The notes below the pieces were generated by a model. It was not told the DNA's origin and made no database searches. It saw only the letters and a list, made by a program, of their open reading frames with translations. The position numbers and the translations under genes were made by a program. Below, in pieces: positions 27,701-37,209 of a stretch of 64,000 nucleotides of DNA (position 1 is the first letter of the stretch; each line of letters opens with the position of its first letter). This stretch comes from Biformimicrobium ophioploci (GTDB lineage: Bacteria; Pseudomonadota; Gammaproteobacteria; Pseudomonadales; Cellvibrionaceae): assembly GCF_030270605.1 (NCBI RefSeq), contig NZ_BSYJ01000004.1, positions 248,001-312,000 of the forward strand, read 5' to 3'.

Positions 27701-28720
27701 TTATTCCGTAATTTTTTTCATCATGCTATGTACGCCGATCACACCGGGGCAGGTCACTTCACAGCGTCCGCAACCGACACACCCGTAGCGATCGGCAGGC
27801 CCCGGGTTGTCAGAAGCCTGGAAAAATTCCCGGCTGAATTTGTGGTACCAGAAACGGCGTACCCGGTCGCCTGCCGCACCGGCAGGGTTGTTCTGGCTGG
27901 CCTCACGCTGGAAACCGTCATACAGGCACGAATCCCAGAAACGCTCGCGTATCATGGTATCGCCTGTTGTGTGGTCTGAAGTGCCGTAGCAGGAACAGGT
28001 GGGGCACAGGGTGGTACAGCCAGAGCAGGACAGGCACTGGATGCCCGCCGCATCCCACGTCTCCTGCGCAACGCTGTTACTGTTGATTGCTTCAATGCCG
28101 GCATGAATATGGCTGTCGTCAGGAAAGGCTTCGATGCATGCCTCGATCTGATTGTGCCGTTGTGTCTGTGCGGCATCGCCGGCTTTCTCCAGTACAAGCC
28201 CCTCCAGTGCCCGGGCACCGGTATCGGTGAGTACCCGCAGCAGCCATTGGTCTTCCTGCAACTGGTGTAACACCAGGTCTGCACTGCCTTCACGCGCGCC
28301 GGGCCCAGCGTCCACGCTCGGGCAGAAGCCTTTCGCACAGGGAGACAGGCACTCATATCCCACCAGCAATGCCTGCTGCCGCCTTGCCTGGTAATGCGGG
28401 TCATCCCGGAAGAAGTGGTCCTGGTAGGCAATTGCGGTCAGGTCGCAACTACTTACGCCCACCAGGGCAAAGGGTTCTGGCGCGGGCAGGCTTTCCCTGA
28501 ACTGGTTGCCGTCGAATTGAAAGATATTTTCCCGCGGCGCAAAGAAAAACTGCTTTGCAGATTCCATGGCATCCGGTGAGCGCAGTGCACTGAAAATTTC
28601 TGGTGCGCTCAGCTGCCAGCCGCGCTCGCCACTGTCGTTTTCTTTCAGTTGCCACAGGTCGCGACTCTGGCCAATATGCTTTGCCAGTGTGATGGGGCTG
28701 TCGATCAGGTAATCAGTCAC
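27701..28720 (-). CDS. 4Fe-4S electron-transfer subunit (hydrogenase-beta / AsrA-like)
   Basis: A 339-residue iron-sulfur protein. Two [4Fe-4S] motifs are visible: C229, C232, C235, C239 and C314, C317, C320, C324, plus extra cysteines C242 and C244. VGVSSCDLTAIAYQDHFF upstream is typical of the sulfhydrogenase beta/AsrA family. It probably wires the formate dehydrogenase to the FAD subunit. I chose GTG 28720 (VTDYLIDSP), which overlaps the end of the dehydrogenase gene by 8 bases and implies translational coupling. Confidence 0.83.
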   Translation of the reverse strand: MTDYLIDSPITLAKHIGQSRDLWQLKENDSGERGWQLSAPEIFSALRSPDAMESAKQFFFAPRENIFQFDGNQFRESLPAPEPFALVGVSSCDLTAIAYQDHFFRDDPHYQARRQQALLVGYECLSPCAKGFCPSVDAGPGAREGSADLVLHQLQEDQWLLRVLTDTGARALEGLVLEKAGDAAQTQRHNQIEACIEAFPDDSHIHAGIEAINSNSVAQETWDAAGIQCLSCSGCTTLCPTCSCYGTSDHTTGDTMIRERFWDSCLYDGFQREASQNNPAGAAGDRVRRFWYHKFSREFFQASDNPGPADRYGCVGCGRCEVTCPGVIGVHSMMKKITE

Positions 28721-30860
28721 CGGCCACCTCGCGGGCTTCATCAGCGAGGATTTCGTCCATGGTGCGCGGCTGTGCATCTGCGGGGAGGGGCTCCACGCGC
28801 ACGGCACAGGCCTTCAGTTCCGGCATCTTGGTGACCGGGTCCATGGCATTGTTGGTGAGCCGGTTGGAAGGCGCTTCCCGAAAGTGATAGGGCATGGTCA
28901 CCAGTCCTGCCGGCACCTCGTCGCTGATGATGGCGCGGGTCTCGATAAAACCACGGCGCGAACTGACCTTCACCGGGCTGTGCTGGCTTAACGACAGGTT
29001 GTGGGCATCGAAGGAATTGATGAAGAGGATGCCGTCCGGTGTTTCCCTTTCCAGTAGTGGTGACTTGCGACTCATTGAGCCGCAACCGTAATGAAAGTGC
29101 AGTCGGTTGGTGGTAAGCACCAGTGGGAACTCGTCATCTGCGGGCTCGTCGATTTCGACGTGGTGAACCGGGATCAGGCGCGCGCGCCCAATCGGGAACC
29201 GGTCGCTGTGCAGAATCGCAGTGCCCTGGGGCGCTTCCTTGTTACATGGCCACTGCAAGCCATGCTCACGATCGAGCCCAGCGTAAGTCATGCCGCTGTA
29301 TATCGGCGTCAGCGCGGCAAGCTCATCGAAAATTTCCTCGGCGCTTTCCCAGTCCAGTGCGTCGCTGCCAAGCTCGCGCGCAATGTCGCCCAGCCATTGC
29401 CAGTCGGCGCGGGCCTCACCCGGTGGGGGCAGCGCCTTGCGCACCCGCTGTACCCGCCTTTCACAGTTGGTGAAGGTGCCGTCTTTTTCCGCGAAGGATG
29501 CCGCCGGCAAAACAAAGTCGGCCTGCTTTGCGGTCTCTGTCATGGTTAGCTCTGCCACCACCAGCAGGTCCAGCTTGTCCAGTGCGCGTCGCTCACGGGT
29601 CTGGTCCGGATCTGTCACCACCGGGTCCTCTCCAAACAGGATCAGGCCGCGAAATTTGTCCTCGAGCGTGGCCAGTGTCATCCCCAGGGACGTGAGGCCC
29701 GCGTGCTCCGCAACCGACACCTGCCAGGCGCGGGCAAACTTGTTGCGGATTTCCTCTTCCGCCACCGCCTGGTAACCGGGGTAGACATTCGGCAGGCAGC
29801 CCATATCGCAGGCACCCTGGACATTGTTCTGTCCGCGTAGCGGATTGACCCCGGTTCCGGGCCTGCCGATCTGACCGCAGGCCAAGGCCAGGTTGGAAAG
29901 TGCAATCACATTATTGGTGCCACTGACATACTGGGTCACACCCATGCCATAGAGGATCATGGCTTTTTTTGCCTGGCTGTATTCCCGGGCGGCGCTACGG
30001 ACGAGTTCGGGGGCGACGCCGGTGACCTCCGCGCCGGCATCGGCGTCTGTTCTGGCTACTGATTTACGCAGTGCATCGAGCCCCTCGCAGCGGGCGTCCA
30101 GGAATTGATCGGCCTGCCAGTTGTTGGCGAAGATCTCCGCCAGCAGGGCGTTAACCAACGCGATATTGCTGCCGGGCCTGAGTTGCAGGTGCAGGTCGGC
30201 GATGCGTGCCAGTCGCGTCTTGCGCGGGTCCACCACAATCAGGCGGGTGCCCTGTTCACGGGCACGCAGAATGTGGCCGCCGAGGATACTGTGGTTTTCC
30301 GTCGGGTCTGCGCCGAAAACGACAATCAGATCGGTCTGCTCGATATCCGACGCGCTGTTGGTCATGGCGCCGGAGCCGAGCGTTTGCTTGAGGCCGGCTA
30401 CCGTCGGGCTGTGGCAAATGCGGGCGCAGTGATCCACGTTGTTGGTCCTGAGCACTGCGCGGGCGAATTTCTGTGCCGCATAATTGTCCTCATTGGTGGC
30501 GCGCGCGCTGCTGATCACGCCCAGTGCCTGTGGGCCATCTTCCTCGAGAATTGTGCGGATACTCTCGCCAATGCTTTTCAGGGCCTCGGCCCAGCTAATG
30601 GGCTGAAAGCCACCTGGCGTGCGTCGCAGTGGCGTTTTGATCCGGTCGGCAGCATCAATAGCGAACGGTGTGCTCCAGCCCTTGGCACACAGCTGGCCGC
30701 GACTGATCGGGTGGTTGAGCTGAGGTGCAATACCGGAGAGCCGGGTGCCGGCCCCTGACTGCTGTACCTGCAGCGTCATGCCGCAGCCCACGCCGCAGAA
30801 AGGGCAGATGGTGGTGATCGCCTGGCTTGTACTGACGTCCATGTCGTGAAGAGCCTGCAT
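28713..30860 (-). CDS. Formate dehydrogenase catalytic subunit (cysteine type)
   Basis: A 715-residue molybdo/tungsto-bis(MGD) enzyme of about FdhF size. The N-terminal [4Fe-4S] motif is C19, C22, C26 and C58. The metal ligand is C149 in CARICHSPTVAGL, where E. coli FdhF has selenocysteine, followed by the catalytic H150. GADPTENHS, VDPRKTRLA, GRPGTGVNPLRGQNNVQGACDMG and a C-terminal MGD lobe follow. It oxidises formate to CO2, or works in reverse. It has no Tat signal, so it is cytoplasmic. It is the first gene of the minus-strand operon; no fdhD or moa genes are in the window. Confidence 0.88.
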   Translation of the reverse strand: MQALHDMDVSTSQAITTICPFCGVGCGMTLQVQQSGAGTRLSGIAPQLNHPISRGQLCAKGWSTPFAIDAADRIKTPLRRTPGGFQPISWAEALKSIGESIRTILEEDGPQALGVISSARATNEDNYAAQKFARAVLRTNNVDHCARICHSPTVAGLKQTLGSGAMTNSASDIEQTDLIVVFGADPTENHSILGGHILRAREQGTRLIVVDPRKTRLARIADLHLQLRPGSNIALVNALLAEIFANNWQADQFLDARCEGLDALRKSVARTDADAGAEVTGVAPELVRSAAREYSQAKKAMILYGMGVTQYVSGTNNVIALSNLALACGQIGRPGTGVNPLRGQNNVQGACDMGCLPNVYPGYQAVAEEEIRNKFARAWQVSVAEHAGLTSLGMTLATLEDKFRGLILFGEDPVVTDPDQTRERRALDKLDLLVVAELTMTETAKQADFVLPAASFAEKDGTFTNCERRVQRVRKALPPPGEARADWQWLGDIARELGSDALDWESAEEIFDELAALTPIYSGMTYAGLDREHGLQWPCNKEAPQGTAILHSDRFPIGRARLIPVHHVEIDEPADDEFPLVLTTNRLHFHYGCGSMSRKSPLLERETPDGILFINSFDAHNLSLSQHSPVKVSSRRGFIETRAIISDEVPAGLVTMPYHFREAPSNRLTNNAMDPVTKMPELKACAVRVEPLPADAQPRTMDEILADEAREVAGD

Positions 30861-31205
30861 TTATTGTCAGACCCTTAAATTAGCACCCGCTTTCCCATAC
30901 AACGCACCTGAGTTGCCACCTTGGCGTACTCTTCCACGACAACCCGGCACGTTGCGCAGCTGGATCGATCGTACAGCCGGTACGTCTGTGTCTGTGTTTC
31001 GCAAACGGATGGCACCGGTATGACAGACGATCAGGCTGAAGTGCAAAATGCGTGCAAAACCGTGGTTGAACTCCTGCATTTTTCCGCTGCAACTTCAGCC
31101 TTTGCGCCGGCAGCTCTGCAAATGCGATCACAAATCGGCGATTCTTCGCGCGTTGTTTCATAAAAACTAGAAATTTTTTATCGCACTAGCGGAAGGATTA
31201 AGTCG
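30861..31205. other. Divergent intergenic region between the formate operon and TonB receptor 1
   Basis: About 345 bases with no convincing gene. It must contain promoters in both directions. The last 50 bases are AT-rich and end in a strong GGAAGGA ribosome-binding site for the receptor gene. A palindrome GTAC-AGCCG-GTAC occurs around 30971-30983. I see no known riboswitch. Confidence 0.6.
31153..31181 (+). promoter_or_regulatory. Possible promoter of TonB receptor 1
   Basis: TTGTTT (31153-31158) and TTTTAT (31176-31181) are separated by 17 bases, within the AT-rich stretch 25 bases before the ATG. The match to sigma-70 is only moderate. Confidence 0.3.
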
Positions 31206-33824
31206 ATGAGTCAATTCAAGCGGAATGTTATCGCCGCACAGGTTGCCCTGGTTCTGGGTGCCGGCCTGTCGGGCGTTGCCTATGCGCAGGAAGAAGCGCA
31301 GAAGAAAGAAAAAAAGAAGGATGCCGAAATTATTGAGCAGGTGGAAGTCACCGGTATCCGCGGTTCTGTTCAGCGCAGCCTGAATATCAAGCGCATGTCC
31401 GACGTGATGGTGGATGCCATTTCTGCCGAGGACGTGGGCAAGTTCCCGGACCAGACGGTTGCAGATGCCCTGCAGCGCGTTGCCGGTGTTTCCGTGGAGA
31501 AATCTGAAGGCGAGGCCGACAAGGTCAGCATCCGCGGCACGGCACCTTACCTGAACATGACCCTGTTCAACGGTCAGCACGTGGCGACAGCGCAGGCATC
31601 AGCCAGCGTCGGCAACCCGCCAAGCCGCAGCTTCAACTACTCGCTGCTGCCGGTGGAGATCATCGATACCCTGGAGGTGCACAAGTCTGCACAGGCCAAG
31701 GTTGAAGAAGGTTCCATCGGTGGCACCGTGATCGTCAAGACCCGTACCCCGCTGGACACGGATGCCAACTACTCGGCTTTCTCCGTAAAAGACTTTTACC
31801 AGGAGTCCAGCGGCGAGCACAGCCCGGCGCTATCCGGTTTCTATTCCTGGAAAAACGAAGCCTCCGACTTCGGCTTTAACGTGGGCTATATCGACAAGCA
31901 GTACCACAACCAGCGCGACACACAGGGTGTGGGCTATCGCGGTTACACACCAGCTACGCTCGGCCAGAAAGAAGTATTTGTTCCGGACAATGTCCGCGCT
32001 ACCCGAGCAACCTCTGATCGTGACCTGAGCACCGCAATGGCTACCTTCGAGTGGCAGCCGCTGGCCAACCTGAATATTGTACAGACCAACCTGTTCTCCA
32101 AGGTCGACCAGTCCAACCAGTACTTTACCAATGGTGCCTGGAACTCCGGCGCGCTGGGCGGCCTGACGGATATTGAGCTGGTGGGCAACACGGTTGTATC
32201 CGCGAGTGCTGCTGACGATGCCGGTAGTGGTACCTGGAGGGAAGAAGTCCTGTACAGCACCAACAACCAGGATGGTGGCTACGAGACTGCAGCCCACAAC
32301 CTGAAAGTGGAGTACCAGGGCGAAGGCTATACCCTGACTGCACAGCTGGGCCGTACTACTGCGGAAGGTGATGTGGTCGATGACCAGATCGAGTTCCAGG
32401 CCAGTGCCGATACCTCCTTTGATGTGACCGGTACGCCGTCTTACAGCATTGAAAGCGACCTGACCCCGGCCGACTACTCCCGTATCTATACCCACCGCAA
32501 TACCTTTGCGAACGAAGAGGAAGAGACCTACTTCCAGGCCGACCTGAATCTCGAGCTGGATAACGACTGGTTTACCTCCGTCGACGTTGGCATGAAGTAC
32601 CGGGATCACGTCAAGTCTTCTGACCTGTGGAAGGAAGTCTGGATCGGCAGCGCGACCCTGGACCAGTTCGCCAACGGTGCGCAGTTCGCCGACTTCATGG
32701 CGGAAGAGCCGCGCCAGCAGGGCCTGTACCAGTTTGATCACGCGGCGTGGAAGCAGTGGACTGTGGATAACCCGGCGCTGCGCTTTAACTACCGCCCGGA
32801 TTACAGCTTCGAGATGGAAGAGCAGGTTACTTCTGCCTATGTCCAGGGTAACTTCGAGGTGGAAAAACTCCGCGGTAATGTCGGTCTGCGTTATGCCCAG
32901 ACTGACGGCACCAGCAAGGGTTACCAGATCGTCAAGGTGGTTTCCTGGAACCCGGATACCTGGAGCCTGCAGCCTGGTGAAATCGAGAATGACTACACCA
33001 GCATCCTGCCAAGCCTGAACCTGAACTACGACCTGCGCGATGACACCATCCTGCGCTTTGCTGCTTCGAAGGTTCTTTCCCGTCCGGACTACGACAACCT
33101 GGCCATGCGTCGTGCCTACGCCAAGAGCGTCTGGGTGCCGCCGTATGATGGTTTCGGATCCGGTGGTAACCCGGAGCTCGAGCCTTACCGTGCGACCCAG
33201 TACGACCTGTCAGCGGAATACTACTTCACCGACTCCTCCATCGTGTCCGTGGCTTACTTCTACAAGGATATCGACTCCTACATCGACACCACCAACGTTG
33301 GTGAAGACCTGCCGGACGAGAACGGCGTATTCGGTAACTACCGCATCACCATTCCTGTCAATGGCATTGGTGGCGTGAACCAGGGTGTGGAGCTGGCTGT
33401 CCAGCACGATTTCGGTAATGGCTTTGGTGTGCAGGCCAACTACACCTACTCCGATGCGGATATGCTGGAAACCGATGAAGAAAAAGCGCTGGGCATTGAG
33501 AAGAAACTGCCTTCCAATTCCCGCGATACCTTCAACGTGGCCGGTTACTATGAGGACCACGGTATCTCTGCACGTCTTGCATACAACTACCGTTCCCACT
33601 ACTACACCGGAACCAACCGCAATGGCCTGGACCGGTACCAGGATGGCTATGGCCAGATTGATGCGAACCTCTCTTACCAGGTTACCGACAACGTCTCTGT
33701 GGTATTGCAGATGTTGAACCTGACTGATGAAGAGCAGGGAAGCTACTGGGGTTCCGATAGCCGCACCGGTGACATCAACCAGTATGGCCGTCGTTACTAC
33801 ATGGGCGTCTCGGCCAAATTCTGA
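31206..33824 (+). CDS. TonB-dependent receptor, Caulobacter/Xanthomonas type
   Basis: An 872-residue outer-membrane receptor. The signal peptide ends about AYA (residues 25-27). A lysine/glutamate-rich linker precedes the TonB-box region EQVEVTGIRGSVQRSLNIKR, and the plug follows with DVGKFPDQTVADALQRVAGVSVE. The beta-barrel then ends in an aromatic residue (MGVSAKF). The GIRGSxxRSL plus FPDxNxAEALQR-like pattern is that of the TIGR01782 group, often linked to uptake of carbohydrate oligomers. Substrate cannot be read from sequence. Confidence 0.92.
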   Translation: MSQFKRNVIAAQVALVLGAGLSGVAYAQEEAQKKEKKKDAEIIEQVEVTGIRGSVQRSLNIKRMSDVMVDAISAEDVGKFPDQTVADALQRVAGVSVEKSEGEADKVSIRGTAPYLNMTLFNGQHVATAQASASVGNPPSRSFNYSLLPVEIIDTLEVHKSAQAKVEEGSIGGTVIVKTRTPLDTDANYSAFSVKDFYQESSGEHSPALSGFYSWKNEASDFGFNVGYIDKQYHNQRDTQGVGYRGYTPATLGQKEVFVPDNVRATRATSDRDLSTAMATFEWQPLANLNIVQTNLFSKVDQSNQYFTNGAWNSGALGGLTDIELVGNTVVSASAADDAGSGTWREEVLYSTNNQDGGYETAAHNLKVEYQGEGYTLTAQLGRTTAEGDVVDDQIEFQASADTSFDVTGTPSYSIESDLTPADYSRIYTHRNTFANEEEETYFQADLNLELDNDWFTSVDVGMKYRDHVKSSDLWKEVWIGSATLDQFANGAQFADFMAEEPRQQGLYQFDHAAWKQWTVDNPALRFNYRPDYSFEMEEQVTSAYVQGNFEVEKLRGNVGLRYAQTDGTSKGYQIVKVVSWNPDTWSLQPGEIENDYTSILPSLNLNYDLRDDTILRFAASKVLSRPDYDNLAMRRAYAKSVWVPPYDGFGSGGNPELEPYRATQYDLSAEYYFTDSSIVSVAYFYKDIDSYIDTTNVGEDLPDENGVFGNYRITIPVNGIGGVNQGVELAVQHDFGNGFGVQANYTYSDADMLETDEEKALGIEKKLPSNSRDTFNVAGYYEDHGISARLAYNYRSHYYTGTNRNGLDRYQDGYGQIDANLSYQVTDNVSVVLQMLNLTDEEQGSYWGSDSRTGDINQYGRRYYMGVSAKF

Positions 33825-33847
33825 TCAATTTGATCGGAATTACCAAA

Positions 33848-33875
33848 AAACCACCCCTCGGGGTGGTTTTTTTTT
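33848..33875 (+). terminator. Rho-independent terminator after TonB receptor 1
   Basis: AAACCACCC pairs with GGGTGGTTT around a CTCG loop (33848-33869), followed by a T run. It lies about 25 bases after the stop codon. Confidence 0.88.
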
Positions 33876-34063
33876 GATCGTTTCTCCGGGCCTGTTGATT
33901 TAGGTCATCTGTGCAAGCCTTTGAATTCCCGTCCACTTTTTCGTCTGTGATAATTTGCACAAAAAAGACGATAAATATTATTCCGCGCGGCACCAATCCC
34001 ATTGGTGATTGTCATGCGGCTATAGGAGAATCGAATCACCTACCTGTATCTGGGTTCCACGGT

Positions 34064-34106
34064 CTTAGGTTTTTGCCAACCGCCTAAGCAGGAGGTGGCA
34101 ACGTTG
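34064..34106 (+). promoter_or_regulatory. Possible switching leader of TonB receptor 2
   Basis: CTTAGG (34064-34069) can pair with CCTAAG (34083-34088). Alternatively TTGCCA (34073-34078) can pair with TGGCAA (34096-34101). The two stems overlap and cannot form together. The second would hide an AGGAGGT (34090-34096) that sits 7 bases before a TTG codon opening a four-residue frame (34104-34118). This is a visual fold only. Confidence 0.3.
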
Positions 34107-34146
34107 TTCCATGGATAACTAAAAAGTAAATCGGGAGCTGATTACT

Positions 34147-37100
34147 ATGTTTAACAAGAAAAAGCTGAGCGAGTCAGTGCGGGGGCACCGACGCGTATCA
34201 TCCCTGGGGATTTCAGCCAGCGTGCTCGCGGGTGCGCTGCTGTCTGCCTCGGCGATGGCTCAACAGGCCGGTAGTATCGAAGGCCGTGTAACTATGGATG
34301 ACCCGGCGGAAGCGTCCGGCGTAACTGTTACTGCTAAAAGTAAGGTTATGCCGCGTGCCCGTACCGTCAAGACTGACGCAGATGGCGAGTTCAAGCTGCC
34401 GCTGCTGATTCCGGGCACCTATACCCTGACGTTCACAGCCGAAGACGGTACCGAGCGTACTGTCAACGCCGAGGTTCTGCTGGACCAATCCACGATGGTT
34501 GTGCTGGATCTGGATGCGGAACTTTCTGCCAATGAGCTCGAAGAAGTGATGGTTTATGGCGAGGTTGTAAGCGCAGCTGGCGAGGCTTCCCTCTCAAATG
34601 CCATGGGCGCAGATGTAGTTAAGGGGGTGCCGATCGGGTTGGAGTACCGCGACTTGATGAAGCTGCTGCCGGGCGTTCAGTTTACACAGGACTCTGTTCG
34701 TGGTCCGAGCGCCGGGGGTAGTGGCCAGGACAACACTTATGCGTTTGATGGCGTAGACATTACTTTACCGATGTTTGGCACGCTGTCTGCTGAGCCATCA
34801 AATCATGATTTGGAGCAAGTAGCTGTTGAACGCGGTGGAGCTGTGGCTAAAGGCTTCAATCGCTCAGGTGGTTTTGCAGTAGATACCAAATCAAAATCTG
34901 GCACTAATGAATTTCAATCAGGTGCCACCTACTATTTCCAGCCAAAATCTCTTGTTGGTGACACGAAAGCTGGAACAGAATACGAACTAGACAAGAATTG
35001 GGCCCATGTTTATTCCAGCGGCCCAATTATTCCGGAGCGCCTGTTTTACTATGGTTCCTATTATGGGCCGCGCACACACCGTGACAATAAGGAAACTGCT
35101 TACGGCCCGGCTAAGGACTATTCTGTCGAGCGTGACGAGTACTTTGGTAAGCTGACTTACGCCCCTACCGATGATATTTTGGTCAATATGAGTTATCGCA
35201 CTTCCGAAAATATAGGGGAAGGTGCTTCTATCTCATACAATGAGGCCGACTCAGTTTCCATTGGTAGTGAAACGATCCAGGAAATTTTCACTTTGGACGG
35301 CTCCTGGGTGATCAATGACAGCACCACATTTACGGCTGAATACAATACCTACGCCCATGAAACGGCCAGCCTACCCGATGTCCTGCTGGGAGTTCAGCCA
35401 AGCCTCGCAAATGGTCTGGATGTGAATAATTTGGATCAAATGGGCTACCTGAGCGTACCTAACTTGATTGATGGAGAGGATGCGTACAACGCGTTTGTTG
35501 CACCGATTATTCTACAGCACGGGTATCAGGGAGATGATGGATTAATCTATGGTGGTGGCGGCGTTGGTGCATATAGTCTGATCAACGACCAGAACTTTTA
35601 TCGTGAAAGCTTTGAAATGTCTCTGGATCACGCTCTGGAATGGGGTGACACCAGTCACGAGCTACACGCAGGCTTCCGCTGGTCAGAAGGCCGTGAAGAG
35701 TTGGCGCGCAAGTCCAACGGTTGGGGGTCAGTGCAGGTGATCGGTGGTCTCGACCTGGCAGAGTTTAATGGCCAGGATGTCTTCTACCGTGCCTACGTTC
35801 AGCAAATGAGTCTGGTGCAGGCTGACGGCACCACTGTTGCTCCGATCGATTCCTACAGCGAGTCTTATAATCTTGAAATTAATGACAAGATTGAGTACGG
35901 CGACTTCACCTTTAACGTCGGTTTCCTGATCAGTCAGGACATCCTGTACGGACAGGGTCTGCGTGAAGTAGGTGGAAACTACTCTGGCTTCGAAAATGCG
36001 CCAGGCCACAAGTACGAGATGTATAAAGTTGATTGGAAAGACATGATTCAGCCGCGACTGGGTGTAACCTGGGCCTACAATGGCGAAGATACTGTTTTTG
36101 CTAACTTCGCTAGTTATAACCCGGAAGCTTCTTCCCTCGCCCGTGCTGCGTCTTGGGACCGTAATACCCGCGCGACCCTGGAAGTCTGGTTCGACGAAAA
36201 CGGTAACGTAATCCAGTCCGAGCCGAAGGAAGGTTCCTCTGGTAAGGTGTTCCAGGATGACCTGGATCCACGTCGAACTGACGAACTGACTGTTGGCACG
36301 ACTAAGGGCTTTGATAACGGCTGGAGTATCCGCTCCCATGTGCGATATCGCGAAGGCAGCAACTTTTGGGAAGATACCTGGAACTACTCGCGTCTTTACG
36401 GCTGCTATGGTGTAGACGCCAATAACGACGGTGAGGGCGACCAGTGCGTACCGGCTGATATCGCAGCCAAAGGTGCTTACGTGGATGACCTCGAAGATAT
36501 CCGCGCGGAAATCGGCGGCTCTTCCTACGTCATTGCACAGTTGGACGATGCTTACACCAAGTACTGGGAGTTCAGCCTGGAAGCTAAGTGGGAGGGTGAA
36601 CGGAGTTACCTGAGTGCGTCATATGTCCGTAGCCGTTATACGGGTAACTTCGACCAGGACAACACTTCTGGCTATAACGATGCCAACCTGTTCATCGGTT
36701 CTTCCAATCTGGCGGACGGAAAAGGACGCCAGCTCTGGGATAACAAGGATGGCGTATTGCGTGGTGATCGCCCCCATATCTTTAAGACCTACGGTTATTA
36801 CACTACGGACTGGAATGCGAACGTAGGTGCTTTCTTCGTGTACCAGTCAGGCCAACCTTGGGAAGCGTGGGACGGCTCCATTTATGGATATTCCAGTGAT
36901 ACTATTCGCTATGCGGAAGCCGCTGGTAGCCGTCGCAGCCCGAGTCACTGGCAGCTGGATCTGAACTATACTCAGGATTTTAAGGTGTTATCCGATTATA
37001 CGTTGCAGTTCCGCGCAGATCTGTTCAACGTGTTTGATCGTCAAACGGGTTACAACTACGATCCGTATGTTGACAGTCCGCTTTTCGGTACGCCGCGTTC

Positions 37101-37149
37101 TCGCTATAACTCGCGCCGTGTCCAGCTGTCATTCGGTCTGCACTTCTAA
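34147..37149 (+). CDS. TonB-dependent receptor with carboxypeptidase-regulatory-like N-domain (Oar-like)
   Basis: A 1000-residue outer-membrane protein. The signal peptide ends near SASAMA (about residue 38). A beta-sandwich regulatory domain follows (IEGRVTMDDPAEASGVTVTAK ... DADGEFKLPLLIPGTYTLTF), then the TonB box region ELEEVMVYGEVV, a plug with RDLMKLLPGVQFTQDSVRGPSAG and GVDITLPMF, and a barrel ending VQLSFGLHF. Oar-like receptors are often large and tied to protein or peptide surface functions. Codon composition in the plug and early barrel is visibly more AT-rich than in the neighbours. Confidence 0.9.
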   Translation: MFNKKKLSESVRGHRRVSSLGISASVLAGALLSASAMAQQAGSIEGRVTMDDPAEASGVTVTAKSKVMPRARTVKTDADGEFKLPLLIPGTYTLTFTAEDGTERTVNAEVLLDQSTMVVLDLDAELSANELEEVMVYGEVVSAAGEASLSNAMGADVVKGVPIGLEYRDLMKLLPGVQFTQDSVRGPSAGGSGQDNTYAFDGVDITLPMFGTLSAEPSNHDLEQVAVERGGAVAKGFNRSGGFAVDTKSKSGTNEFQSGATYYFQPKSLVGDTKAGTEYELDKNWAHVYSSGPIIPERLFYYGSYYGPRTHRDNKETAYGPAKDYSVERDEYFGKLTYAPTDDILVNMSYRTSENIGEGASISYNEADSVSIGSETIQEIFTLDGSWVINDSTTFTAEYNTYAHETASLPDVLLGVQPSLANGLDVNNLDQMGYLSVPNLIDGEDAYNAFVAPIILQHGYQGDDGLIYGGGGVGAYSLINDQNFYRESFEMSLDHALEWGDTSHELHAGFRWSEGREELARKSNGWGSVQVIGGLDLAEFNGQDVFYRAYVQQMSLVQADGTTVAPIDSYSESYNLEINDKIEYGDFTFNVGFLISQDILYGQGLREVGGNYSGFENAPGHKYEMYKVDWKDMIQPRLGVTWAYNGEDTVFANFASYNPEASSLARAASWDRNTRATLEVWFDENGNVIQSEPKEGSSGKVFQDDLDPRRTDELTVGTTKGFDNGWSIRSHVRYREGSNFWEDTWNYSRLYGCYGVDANNDGEGDQCVPADIAAKGAYVDDLEDIRAEIGGSSYVIAQLDDAYTKYWEFSLEAKWEGERSYLSASYVRSRYTGNFDQDNTSGYNDANLFIGSSNLADGKGRQLWDNKDGVLRGDRPHIFKTYGYYTTDWNANVGAFFVYQSGQPWEAWDGSIYGYSSDTIRYAEAAGSRRSPSHWQLDLNYTQDFKVLSDYTLQFRADLFNVFDRQTGYNYDPYVDSPLFGTPRSRYNSRRVQLSFGLHF

Positions 37150-37163
37150 GCTCTATAAAGCTT

Positions 37164-37193
37164 AAAAAACCCCGGCTTTGCCGGGGTTTTTTT
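37164..37193 (+). terminator. Rho-independent terminator after TonB receptor 2
   Basis: CCCCGGC (37170-37176) pairs with GCCGGGG (37180-37186), flanked by an A run and a T run, so it could work in both directions. Confidence 0.9.
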
Positions 37194-37209
37194 ATGTCTG
37201 AAGATAAAA

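Larger units (their letters stand above)
33825..34146. other. Intergenic region between the two TonB receptors
   Basis: About 322 bases without a normal-size gene. It begins with the terminator of receptor 1, continues as AT-rich DNA (a run around 33953-33985) that may hold a promoter, and ends in a leader with two overlapping hairpins (34064-34101) before the receptor 2 ATG, which has GGGAG at 34133-34137. Confidence 0.6.

Noticed and set aside
28713-30860. Assimilatory nitrate reductase
   Set aside because: The CARICHSPTVAGL active site, the length of 715 residues and the lack of a C-terminal [2Fe-2S] domain fit formate dehydrogenase; the formate/nitrite channel alone does not decide.
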